DNA of 64,000 bases from Plantactinospora endophytica (GTDB lineage: Bacteria > Actinomycetota > Actinomycetes > Mycobacteriales > Micromonosporaceae), in contig NZ_BONW01000039.1 in the NCBI RefSeq assembly GCF_016862915.1, forward strand, positions 124,001 to 188,000, read 5' to 3'. Positions 60,293 to 64,000 of the stretch are shown one piece after another. Under the pieces are notes generated by a model. It was not told where the DNA came from. It did no database searches and worked only from the letters and a program-made list of their open reading frames with translations. The translations under genes and the position numbers were made by a program. Every line of letters starts with the position of its first letter. The first letter of the stretch is position 1.

Positions 60293-61300
60293 TCAGCCCG
60301 GGACGGCGGGGGGCGAGCCGGCCAGCGCGGCGCGGAAGGCGCCGGGACTGTGCCCGACCTCCCGCTGGAAGAACCGGCCGAAGTTGGTCGGCTCCGGGAA
60401 GCCGAGCCGCCGGCCGACGTCGGCCACCGACAGGTCGGTCGCGGCCAGCAGCCGGCGGGCCTCCAGCGCCACCCGCTCGTCGATCACCTGTTTCGCGCTG
60501 CGCCCGGTGGCGGCCAGGCAGGCCCGGGTCAGGGTACGGACCGAGCAGTCCAGCCGGCCGGCGTAGTCCTCGACCCGCCGGGTCTGCCCGTACGAGCGCT
60601 CGACCTCGTGCCGCAGCCGCCAGAAAGTGCCGGTCGGGTCCACCCCGTCCAGGGCGGAACCCGTCGGCCCCCTGCCGTCCCGCGTCGACGGGGGCGGCTC
60701 CGCACCGGCCGGCGACCGGCCCGACGGAGGCACACCGGACGACAGCACACCCGGCGGCAGCACACCGGACGGCAGTACGCCGGGATCGGCCGGATCGCGG
60801 GGCAGTAGGGCCAGCCGCAGCAGCAGGACGGCGAGCTGGTGCCGCAACAGGTCGGCGGCGAGCCGGTCGCCCCGGTGCCGCTGGCAGTCCACCACCAGTT
60901 GGCTGACCTCGCTGATCACCGCGTCCTCGTCCTCACCGGCGAGTTGCCAGTGACCGGCGGCGAACGCGGGCGCGACCGGCAGAACGCCGAGATCCCGCAT
61001 GGTCTCCGGGGTCCACCAGACCATGATCGCGTCGAGCCCGGCCTGCCCGCCGTGCCGGACCACCTGACCGGGCTGCACCCAGAGCAGTGACCCCGGCCGG
61101 CACGGGTACGTCCGGAAGTCGACCTCCTGGGTGCCGTGTCCGACCGTGACCAGGATGAGCAGATGCCGATCGACCAGCAGCGGTCCCCGGCGGGCCGGCT
61201 CGAGGACGTAGTCGCGCAGGGTGAGGGTGCGAATGCCGGCCCAGCCGGGCTGGGCCGGCACCTCTCCCGGGTTGCCGGGGAACTGACCGAATCGGACCAT
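60293..61300 (-). CDS. AraC-family transcriptional regulator
   Basis: 335 residues from the ATG at 61300. N-terminal cupin-like sensor (VDRHLLILVTVGHGTQEVDF, RPGSLLWVQPGQVVRHGG), a Pro/Gly/Ser spacer with repeated SGVLPPGVL-type units (about 180-220), and a C-terminal double HTH (RVEDYAGRLDCSVRTLTRACLAATGRSAKQVIDERVALEARRLLAATDLSVADVGRRLGFPEPTNFGRFFQREVG). Divergent from the GH44 gene, whose sugar may be its inducer. TAACGT about 8 bases before the ATG suggests a leaderless mRNA. Confidence 0.92.
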   Translation of the reverse strand: MVRFGQFPGNPGEVPAQPGWAGIRTLTLRDYVLEPARRGPLLVDRHLLILVTVGHGTQEVDFRTYPCRPGSLLWVQPGQVVRHGGQAGLDAIMVWWTPETMRDLGVLPVAPAFAAGHWQLAGEDEDAVISEVSQLVVDCQRHRGDRLAADLLRHQLAVLLLRLALLPRDPADPGVLPSGVLPPGVLSSGVPPSGRSPAGAEPPPSTRDGRGPTGSALDGVDPTGTFWRLRHEVERSYGQTRRVEDYAGRLDCSVRTLTRACLAATGRSAKQVIDERVALEARRLLAATDLSVADVGRRLGFPEPTNFGRFFQREVGHSPGAFRAALAGSPPAVPG

Positions 61301-61601
61301 CACCTGCGACGTTAGCCGCCGACGGCCCGGCGCGCACCCCTCGCCCGGCCCACCCGCGCCGCCGACCGCGCCGAGGATCGCCCCGCCTGGTGGCGGCCGC
61401 CGTGCCGAGCTGGTGCGGCACCGGGGTCGGACGGTCAGACATCGACGCCTGACGTTGACCGTAAGGTCGGCCGATCGGTAGCCTGACCCCGGTCCGGGCC
61501 AAGACCAACCGCGCGCGGGAGCAGCGACGGGTGCACGCGAGACACCGACCCGCCACGTCCGCCCATCGGGCTGGACCCCTGGAGAGTTCCGGAGATCCCG
61601 C
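61301..61601. other. Divergent promoter region between AraC regulator and GH44 gene
   Basis: About 300 bp. Contains the GH44 promoter (61455-61484) and the AraC promoter near its start. I see no clear AraC half-sites (usually 17-bp direct repeats). No supported small gene. Confidence 0.5.
61455..61484 (+). promoter_or_regulatory. GH44 promoter
   Basis: TTGACC (61455-61460) and TAGCCT (61479-61484), spacer 18. Predicted start near 61491, giving a leader of about 110 nt before the ATG at 61602. Confidence 0.65.
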
Positions 61602-63755
61602 ATGCGTCGCAGATCCGTCCTGTCCATCGCCACCAGCACCCTGCTCGTCGCCACGGGTGCGGCGGTCGTCGCCGCCCCGCCCGCCGCGCTCGCCGAACCC
61701 GGGCCGGCGCTGGAGGTGAACGTCGCCGCCGACCGGCACCCGATCAGCCCGCACATCTACGGCATGAACTTCACCGACGAGGCCCTGGCGGAGGAACTGG
61801 CCCTGCCGGTACGCCGCTGGGGCGGCAACGCCACCACCCGCTACCACTACCGCTACGACACCACCAACCGCGCCTCGGACTGGTTCTTCGAGAACATCGC
61901 CGAGGAGAACGCGGATCCGGCGGCGCTGCCGGACGGTTCGTCCACCGACCGGTTCGTCGAGCAGGACCGGCGTACCGGCACCGACAGTGTGCTGACGGTG
62001 CCGTTGATCGGGTGGGCGCCGAAGGCCCGGGACGGCTCGTGCGGCTTCTCGGTCGCCAAGTACGGCCCGCAGCAGCGTACCGACGAGTGGCGGCCCGACT
62101 GCGGCAACGGCGTACGGCCGGACGGCACGCTCGTGACCGGCAACGACCCGCACGACACCAGTGTGGAGGCCGGCCCGGAGTACGTCCGGGAGTGGCTCCG
62201 CCACCTGACCGGCAAGTACGGCACCGCGGCCGAGGGCGGGGTGAAGTTCTACAACCTGGACAACGAGCCGGACATCTGGCACTCCACCCACCGGGACGTG
62301 CACCCGACCGGCGCCAGTTCGGCGGAACTGCGCGACCAGGCGTACGCGATCGGCGCGGCGGTCAAGGAGGTCGACCCGACGGCGGCGACGCTCGGCCCGG
62401 TCGGCTGGGGCTGGACGTCCTGGGATCACTCCGGACTCGACCAGGAGGAGTGCGGGCGTACCGGGTGCTGGGCGAACCCGCCGGACCGGCCGAACCGGAA
62501 CGGGCTGCCGTTCGCCACCTGGTACCTCCAGCAGATGCGCGACTACGAGGCACGGCACGGGCAGCGGGTGCTCGACTACTTCGACATGCACTTCTACCCG
62601 CAGGCCGCCGGGGTGGCGTTCGGCAACGGCAACGACCCGGCCACCAACGCGCTGCGGCTGCGCTCGACCCGGGCGCTCTGGGACCCGACGTACACCGACG
62701 AGAGCTGGATCAACACCCAGGTGCGGCTGGTGCCCCGGATGAAGGAACTGGTGGCGGCGAACTATCCGGGGACGAGGACGGCCATCACCGAGTACAACTG
62801 GGGGGCGCTGGACCACGTCAACGGCGCGCTGGCCCAGGCGGACGTACTCGGGATCTTCGGTCGGGAGGGGTTGGACCTGGCGACCCTCTGGGCGCCGCCG
62901 GCCGCGAGCCAGCCGGGCGCGTACGCCTTCCGGATGTACCGCAACTACGACGGTGCCGGCGGCCGGTTCGGCGACCTCGGGGTCCGGGCGACCTCCGCCG
63001 ACTCCGAACAGCTCTCGGTGTACGCCGCCGAGCGCGGCTCGGACGGTGCGTTGACCGTGATGGTGGTGAACAAGAGCGGTGTCGAACGGACCAGTTCGCT
63101 GTCGCTGCGCGGCCGGACCGCGCCGTCCACCCAGGTCTACCGCTACGGTGCCGGCAACCTCGGCGCGATCGTCCGCGAGGCCGACCAGCGGATTCTGGTG
63201 CCGCCGCCGGTGGCCGGCGCACCGAACGGCATCCTGTCGCACACCTTCCCGGCCGACTCGGTGACCCTCTTCGTGATCGGCGGGCCGAGCACCCCGCCGC
63301 CGCTGTCGGTGCTGCACCGCAACCTGGACCGGTGGCCGACGGACGGCCAGATCCGGCCGGCGGTCGACGTCGACAACCCCGGTCGGGTGCCGGTCGACCT
63401 GTCCCGGGTGACGCTGCGCTACTGGTTCAGCCGGGACGGCGGCCGTGGTGCCGTGCAGGCGGCCTGCGTACAGGCCGCGATCGGGTGCGCCAACGTCACG
63501 CAGTCGCTGGTCACGCTGCCCAGGCCCCGGCGCGGGGCGGACGGATATCTGGAACTCGGGTTCGCCCGGGGCGCCGGGGTGCTGCCGGCGGCCGGCCGGA
63601 CCGGTCCGATCGAGGTGCGGTTGACCAAGGCGGACGGGTCCCGGTTCGTCGAGACCGACGACCACAGTTGGCGGGCGGCCCGGCCTGACTACGAGGCCAG
63701 CACCCGGATAACCGTCTACCTGGACGGCGTACGCATCGCCGGGACCGAACCGTAG
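61602..63755 (+). CDS. Secreted GH44 endo-beta-1,4-glucanase/xyloglucanase
   Basis: 717 residues. Signal peptide (about 1-31). GH44 (beta/alpha)8 barrel (about 38-545): ISPHIYGMNFT, VRRWGGNATTRYHY, E222 in NLDNEPDIWHSTHRDVHP (acid/base), MHFYPQAAG, E397 in AITEYNWG (nucleophile). The C-terminal part (570-717; DGQIRPAVDVDNPGRVPVDLSRVTLRYWFS) is a CBM3-like module. It should cleave beta-1,4-glucan, xyloglucan or glucomannan outside the cell. Divergent from an AraC regulator; an SDR gene follows after 187 bp. Confidence 0.93.
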   Translation: MRRRSVLSIATSTLLVATGAAVVAAPPAALAEPGPALEVNVAADRHPISPHIYGMNFTDEALAEELALPVRRWGGNATTRYHYRYDTTNRASDWFFENIAEENADPAALPDGSSTDRFVEQDRRTGTDSVLTVPLIGWAPKARDGSCGFSVAKYGPQQRTDEWRPDCGNGVRPDGTLVTGNDPHDTSVEAGPEYVREWLRHLTGKYGTAAEGGVKFYNLDNEPDIWHSTHRDVHPTGASSAELRDQAYAIGAAVKEVDPTAATLGPVGWGWTSWDHSGLDQEECGRTGCWANPPDRPNRNGLPFATWYLQQMRDYEARHGQRVLDYFDMHFYPQAAGVAFGNGNDPATNALRLRSTRALWDPTYTDESWINTQVRLVPRMKELVAANYPGTRTAITEYNWGALDHVNGALAQADVLGIFGREGLDLATLWAPPAASQPGAYAFRMYRNYDGAGGRFGDLGVRATSADSEQLSVYAAERGSDGALTVMVVNKSGVERTSSLSLRGRTAPSTQVYRYGAGNLGAIVREADQRILVPPPVAGAPNGILSHTFPADSVTLFVIGGPSTPPPLSVLHRNLDRWPTDGQIRPAVDVDNPGRVPVDLSRVTLRYWFSRDGGRGAVQAACVQAAIGCANVTQSLVTLPRPRRGADGYLELGFARGAGVLPAAGRTGPIEVRLTKADGSRFVETDDHSWRAARPDYEASTRITVYLDGVRIAGTEP

Positions 63756-63942
63756 CGGTGCAGACGACTCTGTCCGGGGAGTGTGCCGGGAACCCGGCCG
63801 CGTCGAAGTCGATGGTGCCGCGATCCGGCCGGGAGTTGTCCGGTCGGGGCGGTCAGGATTAAGTTACCGAGCAGTACCCGGACTTTCGGCCGGCCGGCAT
63901 CTCGCGGTGCCGGCCGGCCCACGATCGGTTGAAGAGGTGTGC

Positions 63943-64000
63943 ATGCCAGGTCTGTTCTCGGTGCAGGACAAGGCGGTGCTGGTCACCGGCGGCACCCGGG
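63943..64000 (+). CDS. SDR-family oxidoreductase, 3' end outside the window
   Basis: Only the first 19 codons are visible: MPGLFSVQDKAVLVTGGTR, the dinucleotide-binding TGGT motif of short-chain dehydrogenases. AAGAGG lies upstream of the ATG at 63943. The substrate cannot be told. Confidence 0.75.
   Translation, partial: MPGLFSVQDKAVLVTGGTR

Overview
The window is actinomycete chromosome of roughly 72-75% G+C by eye, with strong G/C preference at third codon positions, many GTG starts, frequent leaderless-looking genes and little intergenic space. F420-dependent luciferase-like oxidoreductases, a DUF397/XRE pair, SARP and LuxR regulators, a Spo0M-type protein, HelD, a LanKC-type lanthipeptide synthetase and several secreted glycoside hydrolases fit Micromonosporaceae (Micromonospora, Plantactinospora or a relative). 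I saw no tRNA, rRNA, CRISPR array, transposase or integrase. Both ends cut a gene. The species is inferred, not shown.

Layout. 1-1614 is the N-terminal part of an aKG-HExxH peptide hydroxylase. 1822-7245 holds a secreted GH87-like alpha-1,3-glucanase and xylulokinase. 7456-13052 is mixed: a TIGR04222 membrane protein, an aldo/keto reductase, an XRE/DUF397 pair, a DsbA-family protein in frame behind a small ORF, a NUDIX hydrolase and an orphan phage-tail-tube protein. 13185-18416 holds phosphoketolase with a universal stress protein, a PP2C phosphatase and a KDPG aldolase. 19011-19880 is a compact HTH/ClpN operon behind two perfect palindromes. 20645-25317 looks like one lipid/membrane operon (diacylglycerol kinase, YihY, double PAP2, EEP phosphatase). 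25394-28404 is a LuxR-type two-component system. 28453-34281 holds an unknown gene, a LanKC-like lanthipeptide synthetase and a GntR/TetR fusion regulator. 34619-40695 holds a secreted carboxylesterase, a SARP regulator and an F420 oxidoreductase. 41039-45015 holds a secreted M1 peptidase, a GH5_8 mannanase and a second F420 oxidoreductase. 45193-49771 runs from Spo0M to HelD. 49943-55588 holds an ABC exporter, a LolA-like protein and an OmpR-type two-component system. 55513-61300 holds a TPR/FN3 membrane protein, a VOC protein, unknowns, Rrf2 and AraC regulators. 61602-63755 is a GH44 glucanase and 63943 onward starts an SDR oxidoreductase.

How it fits together. Three secreted polysaccharidases (alpha-1,3-glucan, mannan, xyloglucan/glucan) lie in the same 64 kb as intracellular sugar enzymes (XylB, KDPG aldolase, phosphoketolase), but each has its own promoter. 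The mannanase promoter carries LacI-type half-palindromes that match a perfect palindrome at 40829-40846. GH44 is divergent from an AraC regulator. The most unusual sequence-level items are: the LanKC gene with a long collagen-like linker, no zinc ligands and no visible precursor; a consensus promoter fused to a textbook terminator opposite the helD start; an inducible-looking promoter that drives only a hairpin RNA; the twin-palindrome operator of the HTH/ClpN operon; and about ten short tandem repeats, most of them at or just beyond gene ends.
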